A stretch of 64,000 bases of DNA from the NCBI GenBank assembly GCA_030141605.1, contig JAQGDQ010000455.1, positions 63,750 through 127,749 of the forward strand, written 5' to 3'. The notes under the pieces were generated by a model. That model searched no databases. It saw nothing but the letters and a program-made list of their open reading frames with translations, and was not told the DNA's origin. The position numbers were made by a program, and so were the translations under genes. Shown here one piece after another: positions 53,496 through 64,000 of the stretch; the stretch's first letter is position 1; each line of letters opens with the position of its first letter. The DNA is from Tubiluchus corallicola. Taxonomy: Eukaryota; Priapulida; Priapulimorpha; Priapulimorphida; Tubiluchidae.

Positions 53496-54771
53496 ATACA
53501 GTAGTAGTTCATGGATTGTCAGAGTTGGAATTATGGTTGTTGGCAAAGGTGTTCCACTAACTATATAATCAGGCCTCAAACATCACCCTCATATTTGCAT
53601 GAAAGTCTAAATCAGTGGGCCAAATGCAGAAATTTTGTAGACAGCAATTGAGTGACTTGTCTTCGGTAAAACGTAGCATTTTTTTCAATTTCGAGCCAAC
53701 TTCTATTTCCAAGAATTTTTGAACAATTTTAGACTTAGTTTGACAGAAACAATGGGGTGGAACCAGGACGGTATGTCGCACACATATTAACGACTCCCTG
53801 GTGGAAGAAAATACAAGAACAATACGGTACTATACAATACAAGAAAAGAATTGCAGAAATTACAGCCCATCTTGAAATGTTGGGGGTGTTCAAAGATTTA
53901 AGGTCAATTGGAGAGAATGGCGAATTTTGATGTTAGATGGCATGTAAAAGGTTGTGCAGTCTAGGAGCAGTGCCTTGTGCTAACCAAGCTTTGTAAATTT
54001 AGCTAGATGTCAAAGAAACTAGATGTGATTACCATATTTATACTATGTACCTTCTTCTATATGAGAAAATTTTGTGAATTAAAAGGTAGACTCACGTATT
54101 ATATGCGATGTAATTTTTGTAAATACAGGACAGTAATAGGATCTGTGACTAAAACACATTTTTTAAAGATAAGTTGTGTCCCTTTCCACCTCATGTAATA
54201 CTTGAATGTGTTCAAGAGCCAAAAATAATGCTTTCCCTATTTACACCAAAATGTGGGGTTAATAGGGACCCTGCTTTTTAAATAAAAAACAATGTTGGTT
54301 TTTTATCGCAAGCATAATACCACCAACAGATTGATGATGTATGTTGCCATATAGCTACTGAACACAGTTTAAAATAAAAATTAGTAAAGAAAGTTATGGC
54401 AGTTTAAATTTTAAAATTGTCCCTATTCATCCATTTTGCCACATTCCGCAGCATGTCTTTAAAAGCTGTTATATTTCCATTATTAAAATAAGTTTACACC
54501 TGAAGTGGACATTGTCAGTGTACTTTCATTGTCTATTAAAAGGGCACACTAATGCAGTTAAATTCAGTTTGTCCACATAGCGTAGTGCATTGTCCAGCTC
54601 TTGTAGTGTAAATGGATAGACAACTGGTCTGTCACTAAAATTGTGAAACTGACTAAAAAGAGTTAGTAGTGATTATTCAGGGCTTAACACACCTCAGTCA
54701 ACTTAATTTCTCTTTTTAGAAAACTGTCTTTAATGACGAGATAGCCTTGCATGCTGCCACAACCGTGCATC
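52718..54771 (+). CDS. candidate gene, possibly TPRKB/CGI-121 (KEOPS subunit), partial
   Basis: Three phase-compatible exons can be proposed: 52718-52738 (ATG with good context, MQERLRK, donor GTAATT), 53290-53379 (acceptor GTGTACAG, donor GTATGA) and 54720-54771 (acceptor TCTTTTTAG, donor GTTAAG). The second reads TETFSIYLFKNTKNAK..., where LFKxxKNA matches the conserved LLFKDVKNA motif near the start of TPRKB/Cgi121. The third ends LHAATTVH, comparable to LVAANKAVH of that family. TPRKB supports tRNA t6A modification in the KEOPS complex. I found no later exons for the C-terminal half, so the gene may be incomplete, broken or misread. Treat the name as a hypothesis. Confidence 0.35.
53463..53493. 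repeat. GT microsatellite
   Basis: About 15 TG units, preceded by ATACATATATG and followed by TACATACA. Confidence 0.95.
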
Positions 54772-56369
54772 GTTAAGTAAGTCCTTCCACTGTGGCTTGC
54801 AGAGTGTTGAATTGTACAAAATGAAATGAATTAGAAAAATGAGCTTGTCTTCGTAACATCTTACCTTAATCACAAAAAGCTAATTAGAAAAGTGTGTTGC
54901 TAGAGATTTTGCTGATAAGAAATTTGTAACAAGAATATAGTTGAAGTGATTGGTATAATTAAGAAACACATCAACTGTTTCTACACTGCAGTTAAATGTA
55001 TTGCTAAGACAATTTGTCAGGCCTCGTGCTGTTTGTTATGGATTTATGCAAAACTGCATCAGGGAGTTGGCCGACTTGCACATACTAAGAAAAAGTAATT
55101 TAGGAGTATATTGAAAATAATTCTGTATAATTTGTAAAGATGCAGAAATAATTGTGCACTGATGCAAAGCTTTAGAAAGAATTCATTCTTTCCTAAGCTA
55201 AATTTCAGAATTTTTAGTATGCATTGTTCAAAGCAAAGTTTACCTGGACTAGGTATCTACATTATTAACAGAGAATCTTTGAGATTCAGCAATAGCATGA
55301 CTGGCATCTTAACCTGATTTGTTGTTACTTCAACAAGAATAGGAGCTGGGAAGTCACTTTGTCCCAAACCAGTTTTTGTGGTAGTCAGTTATCCATTTAT
55401 CCGCCAGGTCCAACTGCATAGTTGAGTACGTGTGAGCACTTTGCCATTTCTCTTATTTATCTGCAAAAAAGCAAAAAAATCCATTTTCAATTTTTTGTTG
55501 GAGAAAAGGCTTTCTCTGATGTGCAGTTATAATGACTTCATAGTAACTTTTTACAAATATATACACACATGTAGCTGTTAGTTGATGACACCAAAACTTT
55601 CAATGATCTAGAGTCTAGATTCTTGATATCTAAGCCAAGATGGTGGATGTAAAGGGGTAAGGAGTTTGTTTCTTAGGCTATTGAAGAATGTCTTCAGGTA
55701 TTTAATTTAACAATAGATTGGCGTTTTGAGTGATTGAATAGGTATAGTTTGCTACCTTAACTACAGTGAAGTCAAACTCTTGCACTTGGATTCAAACCTG
55801 GATCTTCTGCTTTTTAGAACTCAAAGCACAAAAAAGAGACCGGAAGCATCATGTACAAGCTTTTAGCTGTTAAAATGTAGTATTTTTTAGCCTATTACTT
55901 ACACTGATATATATAAACAAATTCAAATTAGCATTAAAAGGGCCTTGTAGCAATTTAGCGTTTTTTTACCGTTTCAAATATGCTTACGCTGCATTCATGT
56001 GCATGAGTAATTTTACAGTGTTGTTACTCCTGTACCCGTTCTTCGTAAGTATACGCCCTGGTGCTTTTTCTGGCATGCGGTGGAGGCTGCATACCGTACA
56101 CCAGCCTGCACGTGTAGAAAGGTGGTTAAAGGTAAATTTCGACGTGAATGGTTTTGAGCAAAATAATGCCTCCATGTGAAGCGCATTGTGGACATGGGTC
56201 GCATCACTCAGATTACTAGCTCTCGCTAGAAAAAATGTGCAAGTCATGTTTGTGTGTAGACTGTGGACCAGAAGTGTAAGGCACATTTTACTTTGATCAG
56301 AGGAACACAAATTCGATGACTGAGACTTTCTCTTATATTTAGCTTTGTGCAAAGTGCATTCCATTTAAA
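54772..56369. other. no supported exon; repeat fragment and possible promoter
   Basis: AT-rich DNA apart from a GC-richer patch at about 56020-56220 that precedes the candidate start at 56370 and could be promoter or 5'UTR. A minus-strand tRNA-like unit lies at 55750-55815. The overlapping frames at 55984-56364 look like shadows of this GC-rich patch. Confidence 0.4.
55750..55815 (-). mobile_element. tRNA-derived SINE-like unit (minus strand)
   Basis: On the minus strand a B-box-like GGTTTGAATCCAAG (55786-55799) follows AGCAGAAGATCCA. The A box is weak. Assigned by similarity to the other units in this half of the window. Confidence 0.45.
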
Positions 56370-58801
56370 ATGCCAAAAATTTCGAAGAAAGAAAAGGCAG
56401 AAAAGGTACAGTTAATTCGTTATCACTTTGGTTTGTAGTTTAGCAATGAAATAATACTGAATGTGGCTGGTATTTTGATATGACATTTATAAGTTTTATC
56501 GAATGTCACAGTAAATTTAATAATTATACTGTTATAAAAACGATAGTAGTTATACACCTACAGTATTTTACTCTGAAATTGAAGCGGCAGTGTATATTAA
56601 AAAAACATGTCAAGGAATTTCAGTTGAGAGCCTGTAAAACTGACTTTTATCATGGTGCAACTTCTACGCATTTATTATCGTGTGTTTTGTTTGTAAATTC
56701 TTCATTGAGTAATTTCGAAAGTGTTCACAACTCGTGTTTACATAGATGTTGAAATGCATTGTAAATAAAAATGAGTAAAATTCTACTAAGTAACAATCAC
56801 AGCAAATAAACAGCTGAACAAGTTAGCTAGAAAACAAACAAACAACCAAACAATAGCTTAGTGATTCTCAGTGATAGTTTTACAAGAAAAAGTTTAAGCG
56901 TAAATAAAAAGTTAACTTTGCCCTAGAAATTGTTTTTATTCAGAGAAATCCTATTATTCTACTTCGTTTTTCTACCATGTGACATCAATTTATAATACTT
57001 TCTCTGATTTATCAGTAGATGGCTGTGCGTGTTTTACGTTTACACCGGCTTCTGCTTAAAATTCATTTTAAAATAATAGAACCGTCTCCTTTAATTTCTT
57101 CGAAATCGCACGTTACCCTGCTGTTTCTAGAACCGCCTCTCTTGTTTGCTTAATTTTTATCAGCCCAGAGTAAGCTACTTAAAAGTTGTGTAAACTAACC
57201 ATACCAACGTGTTGCATTATTAGTTTACCCAAGTAGATAAATTCACTTAAGACGCATGTAAAGTTATCAGATTGTATTTCTCAAGATATGAAACTAATTA
57301 GGCAACGTGGTTAGGTCTAACTAACAGGGGTGGGGTAAGCGACATATGAGTAGAGCTGGCAGTCACGACAAGCAATCAGAGCTTTGGTGGTAATATAGTC
57401 CTATGCATTCTAGAGTAAAAGTAACGCGCTGTTTCTGTCTGCGATTATGATAAGTTGGTAAAGGCATTCAGCATTAATTATTCATAATCTTGATTGAAAG
57501 ATTATTGATGAATAAGAGCTGACAGTTCGTAAATTTAAAATACCAAATTAACCGAAAACAAGAAAAAGTGTGAAAAGATAAGACAAAACCTGGATTTGAA
57601 TTGGGATCTTTTGATAACGAGTCCAGTGCAGTGAGTTGCAGACCATGGAGCCCGTTGTGACTATGGCAGTTGTAGTAACTGATATTCAATCCTAGTGACT
57701 GACAAGCCAGTCCAATATTTTGAAGTATAAAATCAAGTTATAGTAATCACTAACTAATTAAAAAATCTTGAGAATAATTAACTAATTATTTACAGATCTT
57801 CTTGTCGATAAAGACCTTTAACTGTTCATGTTATTTATATAAATGATCGACATTAAATAAAACTTATCTTATCTTTGTGCTACTTGCGGTGTCTAAGTGG
57901 TATAGACTCTATGTTAAAATGCTCACCAGAGGCAGTCCAAGATCAGCAGTGGCTAGTTAAGGCCAGAGAGCATGTTACTTTTTATTTTTGCATTATATCT
58001 TTATCTGTATTGCAATTTGTAACTACTGTAAGTGTACGTCAGCACTCCTGTTAACGTCTGGAGCGACAGTGGATGAATGTCGCCCTAATGCAGAAAAAAA
58101 TCTGTTGTCACCATGATCAAACGGGCTGCAGTCTTGACACTGGACTTGTAATACAAAGGCCTCTGGTTTAAATCCCAGCACAGCGCAGGGATTTTCCTTT
58201 TGGAAATTTCAAAAATTGTGACTTCCATCTATTATCCAGCGTTTTCAACATACTATTTACATTACTTAAATGAATATTCATTGCTGGTTGTATTTTAGCT
58301 GGTCAAGTTTTAGTCCGTTTATCTAAAGCGAGGTTGCAGATTCAATGCTATGCTTTGCAGATCTTTAGGGTAAAACAGGCTTGTACTTTGTAAACCGCGT
58401 TAAAAATATTTCTTTGCAGACTTCTTGTAATATATTTAATTTTTCGTTTTTCTATTTACTCCTTTCGTTTATTGTAGACTAGAAGACAACCTCAAAAGTA
58501 CGAGTATAAAGTTCGGGGGCTTTTTTTCTAAAAGTCGGCAGCCAGTTTTATCAATTTGACTACATATGCTGAGTCCGAGAAAAACTGTTGTCAACTTGAA
58601 AAGTTAGCGGAAATGTGTCAAAAACACAAATCACAAAGCGGCTGCCAAGGTTTTTGCACAGGTCATATAAATCAAAAGAAATTTCCAGAAACAAAATCAT
58701 TGGACGTAAACAATCCATTTCGGTTACTTTCACTTCAAAAATGGTCACCATACAAAACGAAATCATACCGATCATGTAATTATATTAATAGTTTGGCTTA
58801 A
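56370..58801 (+). CDS. candidate small two-exon gene, unknown function
   Basis: The first exon 56370-56405 has an ATG preceded by TTTAAA and encodes MPKISKKEKAEK before a GTACAG donor. A candidate last exon, 58535-58801, follows a polypyrimidine acceptor (CTTTTTTTCTAAAAG) in matching phase. It is cysteine- and lysine-rich (YAESEKNCCQLEKLAEMCQK, then SGCQGFCTGH) and ends in TAA, with AATAAA 23 bases later. The product would be about 100 residues. An alternative acceptor at 58471-58477 keeps the same frame but meets a TAA at 58529, so the longer exon would need the downstream acceptor. I do not recognise the protein. Basic N-terminus plus Cys/Lys-rich body is all that can be said. Confidence 0.35.
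57585..57665 (-). mobile_element. tRNA-derived SINE-like unit (minus strand)
   Basis: On the minus strand GGTCTGCAACTCACTGCAC... is followed by a B box (CCCAATTCAAATCCAGGTTT) at tRNA spacing. Anticodon arm degenerate. Confidence 0.6.
57885..57965 (+). mobile_element. tRNA-like sequence (possible SINE head)
   Basis: TTGCGGTGTCTAAGTGGTAT has an A-box form, but the B box downstream is poor, so only a decayed SINE head is supported. Confidence 0.35.
58100..58215 (+). mobile_element. tRNA-derived SINE-like unit
   Basis: CTGCAGTCTTGACACTGGAC...GGCCTCTGGTTTAAATCCCAGC carries a clear B box (58164-58175) and an anticodon-arm-like spacing; it is the mirror type of the unit at 57585, which contains GCAGACC/CACTGGACTCGTTAT. 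Confidence 0.6.
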
Positions 58802-58823
58802 ACTTTTAGTATAAAAACAAAGA

Positions 58824-58829
58824 AATAAA
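58824..58829 (+). terminator. candidate polyadenylation signal
   Basis: AATAAA just after the TAA of the small candidate gene. Confidence 0.4.
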
Positions 58830-59442
58830 TTATTTTTGTCAACTCGATATTAAGATGATTTGCTAAATTTAAAAACAAACAATACTACTAGAAAAAACAA
58901 TGCAATAAGCAAAAACAAAATGGCCGCCAGATCCCAGACATATAGTCCAGCAGAATGGTGGATTATTGTTCATCTTACCTAAAAGTTATTAAACTTTGAA
59001 AAATGCTAGAGCCCATCAAGGTGTTTACTTTTGAATATTAGTCAATCAAAAATTGGCTGTTGCTATCATATAAAGGCTATATCTTAACTACTGGAATGGA
59101 TAAATTGATAAGATGATGATTTTGGTGTGTAAATGTAGTTATTCAAGGTAAAAAATCCACTTCTGATACTTAAAAACATCTATGATTCCCCCTGTTTAGG
59201 ATTTCAAGGTTGTTGCAAAAAAAGCTGCAGCCATTGTGTAATATATTAGTTATACTGCGTGTGCTGCTGGAGATAAGACGATGAATTTTGCATCTGGATA
59301 TATCTTTTAGAGGTCAAGGATTCCATCTATGATGGCCGCCATTTTCAAAATGGCCGAAAAGATGGTTGTTGCTAGCTCATAATGCCATATTCCAGAAAAA
59401 GCCAGAGGCACTGAATAAGCATCAGGTCTTGACCTGTGCGTG
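58830..59442. other. intergenic, no gene seen
   Basis: AT-rich, with repeated short motifs of the type AAAATGGCCGCC (58918, 59330) that are common in dispersed repeats. Nothing codes. Confidence 0.45.
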
Positions 59443-60280
59443 ATAAAAATGGCGCAGGAAAAAATGGCACAAATGGAAAAGTAGGGAAAAATGGCACGTG
59501 TTATTTTGATGCAGCTAATTTCTATAATAAAACTAGAATGCACTCAGTAGGAAGTAGATCTCTGCCAAGCCGAATAATCCTAAACTTATTCGTCTAATTC
59601 TTTTGATTAAATAAATTTTACACAAAGATAAGCAAGCAAACACACAAAAATGTACCCGTATTGGTATTATATAGACTAACAAAAGACACAAAATATTTGT
59701 TCATTAAATTGATTTAGAATCGATAATGTGCGAATGCTTCACATAGTGTTTATCTACCTTTTCAACCATTAATTTTGGCGATGGTAATAGATTGACAAAT
59801 ATATACCAAGTCATCTTATAAGGGCTAATTAGGCTATACACATTAATAAGCAAAGGTCATAAACAGCGTCACACTGTTTTACAAGCCAGAATTTCTCGAT
59901 ATGGAACTAGAATTAATTCGTAGCTGTTTGTCCAGGTGGAGATAACAAAAAAGAAATACTAAACACTCCCTCTGAGACCTCAACGAAATGCTTCACGAAT
60001 GTTTTTTGTACGTAGTGTTCGGTCAAATTTTCCGAAAAAAGAACCGGCAAAAAATTCCCATTTTGGCACCATATACCCGCCTTTCTTCACAGAGTTTCTT
60101 GGAAATCTGTTAGGTAGTTATTGCACAAGAAGCCTACTGCCACACCAGACCGAACAAACTTGAAGCATAACTTATTTGGTTGAAGTTATGTTTGAAGTTT
60201 GGTCGAAGCATAACTTGAAGCATCCCTAACCCTAAACGCATATTTTACTAATTTTTGCCATTTTTCTTGTGCCATTTTAC
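59443..60280. repeat. interspersed repeat with TGTGCCATTTTT-type ends, copy 2
   Basis: The left boundary carries AAAAATGGCGC, AAAAATGGCAC and AAAAATGGCACG (59444-59496). The right boundary carries TTTGCCATTTTTCTTGTGCC (about 60255-60277). The left 280 bp, read on the minus strand, match the interior of copy 1 (9240-9540). This copy is twice as long, so the unshared middle is either an insertion or a deletion in copy 1. Confidence 0.65.
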
Positions 60281-62618
60281 ATACAGCAGTCCTTTGCCAA
60301 TACTTAGCATTTACTTGGTAAGAGAAAAACGATGCCTTAAACCACATGGTATTATTACTATTATTTATGTTGAACCTTAACTATATCACACATTCAATAT
60401 AATGTCTGTCTCATAAAGAAATCTGCTGTAAGAAACAAACAGCTCATGTCAGAATTTATAGGTTGTTGGTATATAGATGACTTAGATAACATTACCTTTA
60501 AAACAATCTGTCACACTCACCACCACATTTGCATTGCGCTGTGCAAGCAAGACTTGCTTAGACACATTTTCATCTTTCATGGCACTATTGTGGCAGGCCT
60601 GCAGCAACATTTAATAAGTTGTTGATATGCTCCAGTGCAGTGCTTAATGTTCAGTGTGGTTCAGCCTGGCTAAGTTGATAAGACTGAATACGTTTCCCAC
60701 TTAGAAAAAAAAGGCTTCCGGGAGGAACTTTTCTGAAAATTCGTCTAGTCTATTGTTTGTGATGAGAGGCAGTAAACACTTAAAACTTAACCCACATTAT
60801 AACTTATAACTCTTATAACTAATGCTTGTAATAAATAAACTGATGAAAGTTATTGTGTCTCAAGGCAAGTTTGTACAAAACTTACTTTCAGCCTGAAATC
60901 TCGAGTATTACCAATTTAAGTATTTACCGGTGCCAGTGTGCTGTTTAACTTCTGTGTAAGTGTGCCAGAAAGCGTAAGTGTACAAAACGTGAATGGAAGT
61001 ATGTTTATTGTTGTGTAAATATGGATCACTAATGTTAATGTGGCGTCATCATATCATAAATGCATGACTCAAGCCCTGTAACCTAGTATAAAGTCCTTAT
61101 TGCAAAAAATTATTGCGTGCGAACAACATAGCAAATTCCCCATTTTAATGATTTTATGGCTCTCTGCGGCGGCAAAATTTGCAAACGAGGTCAAATACCT
61201 TGTACGTAGAAATACCAGTTTATAAGTTTTCCTGGAATTCAAGTGTTATTACGACCAAGCAGACAACATTAATGTTGCTAACATCTGGCATAACAGCGGC
61301 ATGCGCACGTTGGTTGATGATGGTCTCATGCCAGCGAGGATTTTGCTCTGAAAAATTGACAGAGTGCCAAATAAACAGATTACGTCATTCGTCATCTTCA
61401 ATCACGCACGCTTCCTGTTTATAACTTTAAATTTGTTTTTATCGAATTCGCAATTTAAATAAACAAACACTGTCACAATACTATGCAGTTTGCGAGAAGA
61501 TAAATGCTTTAATTACTCTAATAAATTGTTTTAGAACTCGCCATGTCATTCACTGTTAAAAGATCACAAGCACTTGGGTGGATTAAAATTTTGTAAAAGT
61601 TGAAAAAGTTTAACGAATGTTTTGATCCCTTTTATGTGTATTAAGTATCATACACGGAAAAGCCTACAATATCGTTGAAAAGGTGTTTTCTTTAAGGTGA
61701 CATTTTGTATTTTGTTATTAGCGTAAATGTTGCATATACAAATGATGAAATTTATCGAAGATTTAAAATGGTTGTTAAAATGTAATTGTTTAATGACTTT
61801 TAATGTTTAGTACATTGCTGAATGAATAACTGTATCAAAGCTTCGTCAATATGTAAATTGTTGTGAATAAGCTGTTGAACACAGCACTGGAATGTGTAAG
61901 CTTGCCTATCTTAAACGACTATCATAAATTGTTCTCTAACTTATTTGCTAAGTAGGAGCATAGGTTCTAAGTAACGAAATTGAATTTTATCCGCTATTGT
62001 GCTTTTATTAACTGCACATAGCAATAAACTATTTTGAATGCACCACAAGAAAACTATAAAGCGCTAATTCAATTATTATAGAAACAAAAAATGAGAATAA
62101 ATTGTGAGAAAATCAGTTATGGCAATCAGTTAAACACTAGAGATGTTCAGTTCACTTATTTATTGTATTTCGTGACTGGGCAGCTAGCTTGACCGTTATT
62201 TGCGTACAATCTATACTGTGTACATACATCCTTTGTTGTACATTTTATGCGAGCCCGCTAAAATAACTGTGTGCATAGTTTTCTAAAGGTCGCGCCTCCT
62301 CGTACTTATGCGTTCTTGAATGAAAGCGGATACTGGCGCTGACTGTAAAATCAATCTCATGCCTCACATGACGCTGTATCATGTACAGCACTGGCTGCTA
62401 ACACACCCACGTAGTGCTAGCCAATCGGTATGCGCCATTTTGAGGTGTGTTTGCTATTTGTTTGTATTAACGATCAGTATTGTAAGCGCCACACTTTATG
62501 ATACTTATCTCACAGGTTGTATAAATTCCAGATGATATTTACTATACTTAGTGTACTATATGGCACCTGTGTTATCTAATTAATGCATTGACTAACTTAC
62601 ATTTATCATCTGGCTGTT
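60281..62618. other. intergenic or intronic, no gene seen
   Basis: AT-rich; the open frames at 61179-61424 and 62320-62535 have no recognisable domain, plausible splice support or polyadenylation context. Confidence 0.4.
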
Positions 62619-63213
62619 GGGTTGCCACCACTCCTACTTCGACCCGGAATCTCCTGAAATTCAGCCATACATCCGTAGTTTGGTCGGATTTTTGAAAAAT
62701 TCTGATATCTCCTCATTTTGACCGTCACTTTGAAATTTGTGTGGAAAAGTGGAAATGTATTTTCAAAAACCAATGTTGCTGAAACAGGAATCTTATTAAA
62801 ATACTAAACTTACATGCTTCATAATTTAACGCAATCTACATTTTTCGCCAATTTTTGCTGCAGCGGCAATTGCTGCAATGCAAGTGTTATTTCGGTTAGG
62901 TTTAATTCACTTAACATAAACCATCTATCTTCAGAAATCTCGAAAACGTAAGAAATGTAGTGGGACTGGGAAGGAACTAAAAATTGATGTGCACTGCTTG
63001 CACTTTTGTAAATTTTAAGGTTTTGGGGCTTTTTGGAATCTAAAATTAAGAACTGTGTACTACTTCATGCTTTAAATTTCTTGATTTTTGTTTCCGAAAA
63101 AAGCCTCGTAAAACGTCTAAGATACAGGAAATGCGTTGGCTTCCGCGGTTCGGTCCCAGAACTCCTAGCTGGCTCTAAACTCCTAATTTCGGTTCGTGAC
63201 GAGGTGGCAACCC
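62619..63213. mobile_element. TIR element with GGGTTGCCACC ends
   Basis: The left end reads GGGTTGCCACCACTCCTACT and the reverse complement of the right end reads GGGTTGCCACCTCGTCACGA; weaker pairing continues inward (GGAATCTCCTGA / GAAATTAGGAGT). 595 bp, non-coding. The open frame at 63033-63314 crosses its right boundary and is not a gene. Confidence 0.7.
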
Positions 63214-63617
63214 TATCTGCCTGTCTGTATTTTCACAAGTTATTATCTAGATCTAGTCAGTTCATGGGGTTTACGAAATTCCCTGTAAATGTTTCTAGGA
63301 CCTTCAATTTTTAGCTTTTTGTAGGTTACCAACATGACTGGTATGAGCTGTAATGTTTAAAATTTCAGTATGCCCTTCATTCCTATTATTCATGTTCTTC
63401 TGTGTGTTCTAAGTGTTGTTTGTCATGTTGTTTCTCATATTCTCATGACAAACAACAACAACAAACAGCAACAACAAAAACATGAACAACATGAAATAGG
63501 AAAGTATATTGTCCTATGAAAAGTCCTATGTTAAGGCCAAACTTTATTGATCCGATGATAAAATTCATGTGGCATTTTGTGCTTGTTCCTCTTCCTTTTT
63601 CTTATTGTGCTTTCTCC

Positions 63618-63688
<71 letters not shown>

Positions 63689-63693
63689 CCTCT
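63618..63693. repeat. CT microsatellite
   Basis: About 35 CT units with a CCCTCCC interruption near the right end, directly 5' of the LINE fragment. Confidence 0.97.
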
Positions 63694-63718
63694 CATGTCT
63701 CTTTCCGTTTACTCTCCG

Positions 63719-64000
63719 GAAAAATATTTGGGACATATTATTTCAAATGATAACCGAGATGACCTTGACATTATTAATCAAAGATCCCTATACTATTGTC
63801 GTACAAACCAACTTATTAGAAAATTCAGCTATTGTTCTGTTGATGTTAAAAGATATCTATTTAATGCTTACTGTAATACATTCTATTGCATGTCTACTTG
63901 GAGACATTTTAATAATGGTAATATCTTAAAACTTAAAATTGCGCACAATGTGTCAAAAAGATTATTTTTCGGATATGCATATGATTACAGTGCTCGTGAG
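63719..64000 (+). mobile_element. non-LTR retrotransposon (LINE), C-terminal part of reverse transcriptase
   Basis: The frame beginning at 63719 is open to the window edge. It reads EKYLGHIISNDNRDDLDI, then LYYCRTNQLIRKFSYCSVDV, KRYLFNAYCNTFYC and KLKIAHNVSKRLFFG. The YLGHII...DDxDI...RxLYxxxNxLxRKFxxCS...VKxxLFxxYCxxxY pattern is the conserved region after the palm of animal LINE reverse transcriptases (CR1/Jockey-like). The 5' side is replaced by the CT microsatellite, so this copy is truncated on the left. Its right end is outside the window. No frame break is seen in the 94 codons present. Confidence 0.85.

Noticed and set aside
55984-56364. Overlapping open frames on both strands around 56.0-56.4 kb
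   Set aside because: They follow a GC-richer patch that lacks stops in several frames; no family resemblance and no shared splice model.
61179-61424. 81-codon open frame on the plus strand
   Set aside because: No recognisable protein pattern and no splice or polyadenylation context.
63516-63929. 137-codon open frame with a poly-SL stretch
   Set aside because: The SL repeat is the CT microsatellite, and the second half is the wrong frame over the LINE RT sequence.

Overview
This is an AT-rich window of nuclear DNA from an animal, almost certainly an invertebrate. Genes are split into short exons by introns of 0.2 to 4 kb with GT/AG borders. The encoded proteins are recognisable metazoan orthologues, and the introns and intergenic DNA are full of small non-autonomous DNA transposons, tRNA-derived SINE-like units and microsatellites. 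I cannot name the species from the sequence alone.

From left to right: (1) 1-2.5 kb, the last two exons of a plus-strand coiled-coil protein, cut by the left edge. (2) 2.5-6.5 kb, a convergent intergenic or 3'UTR stretch. (3) 6.5-18.8 kb, a 13-coding-exon ARNT (HIF-1beta) gene on the minus strand, with bHLH, PAS-A and PAS-B and a short Q/S-rich tail; one exon is only 30 nt. (4) 18.8-25.4 kb, ARNT upstream DNA with two adjacent SINE units, a likely DNA transposon, a diverged tandem duplication and a long ATT microsatellite. (5) 25.5-38.3 kb, a complete 14-exon VPS45 gene (567 codons) on the plus strand. (6) 40.8-50.0 kb, an 11-exon PIGA gene on the minus strand, convergent with VPS45. (7) 52.7-64 kb, a repeat-rich stretch with two weak gene candidates on the plus strand (one possibly TPRKB/CGI-121), several tRNA-like SINE units, and the C-terminal part of a LINE reverse transcriptase running off the right edge.

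The genes do not form a pathway: ARNT is a transcription factor, VPS45 a Sec1/Munc18 trafficking factor, and PIGA the catalytic subunit of the first GPI-anchor step. ARNT and VPS45 are both in human 1q21, so their closeness here may be old linkage. I found no CRISPR array, operon or clearly new biochemical system. The most notable signals are structural: a perfect 60-bp palindrome, a 53-nt hairpin in an ARNT intron, a duplicated splice acceptor disabled by a one-base deletion, four mini-elements with CAGT-type ends and TA at one or both flanks, and a repeat family whose ends are arrays of a TGTGCCATTTTT-like unit.
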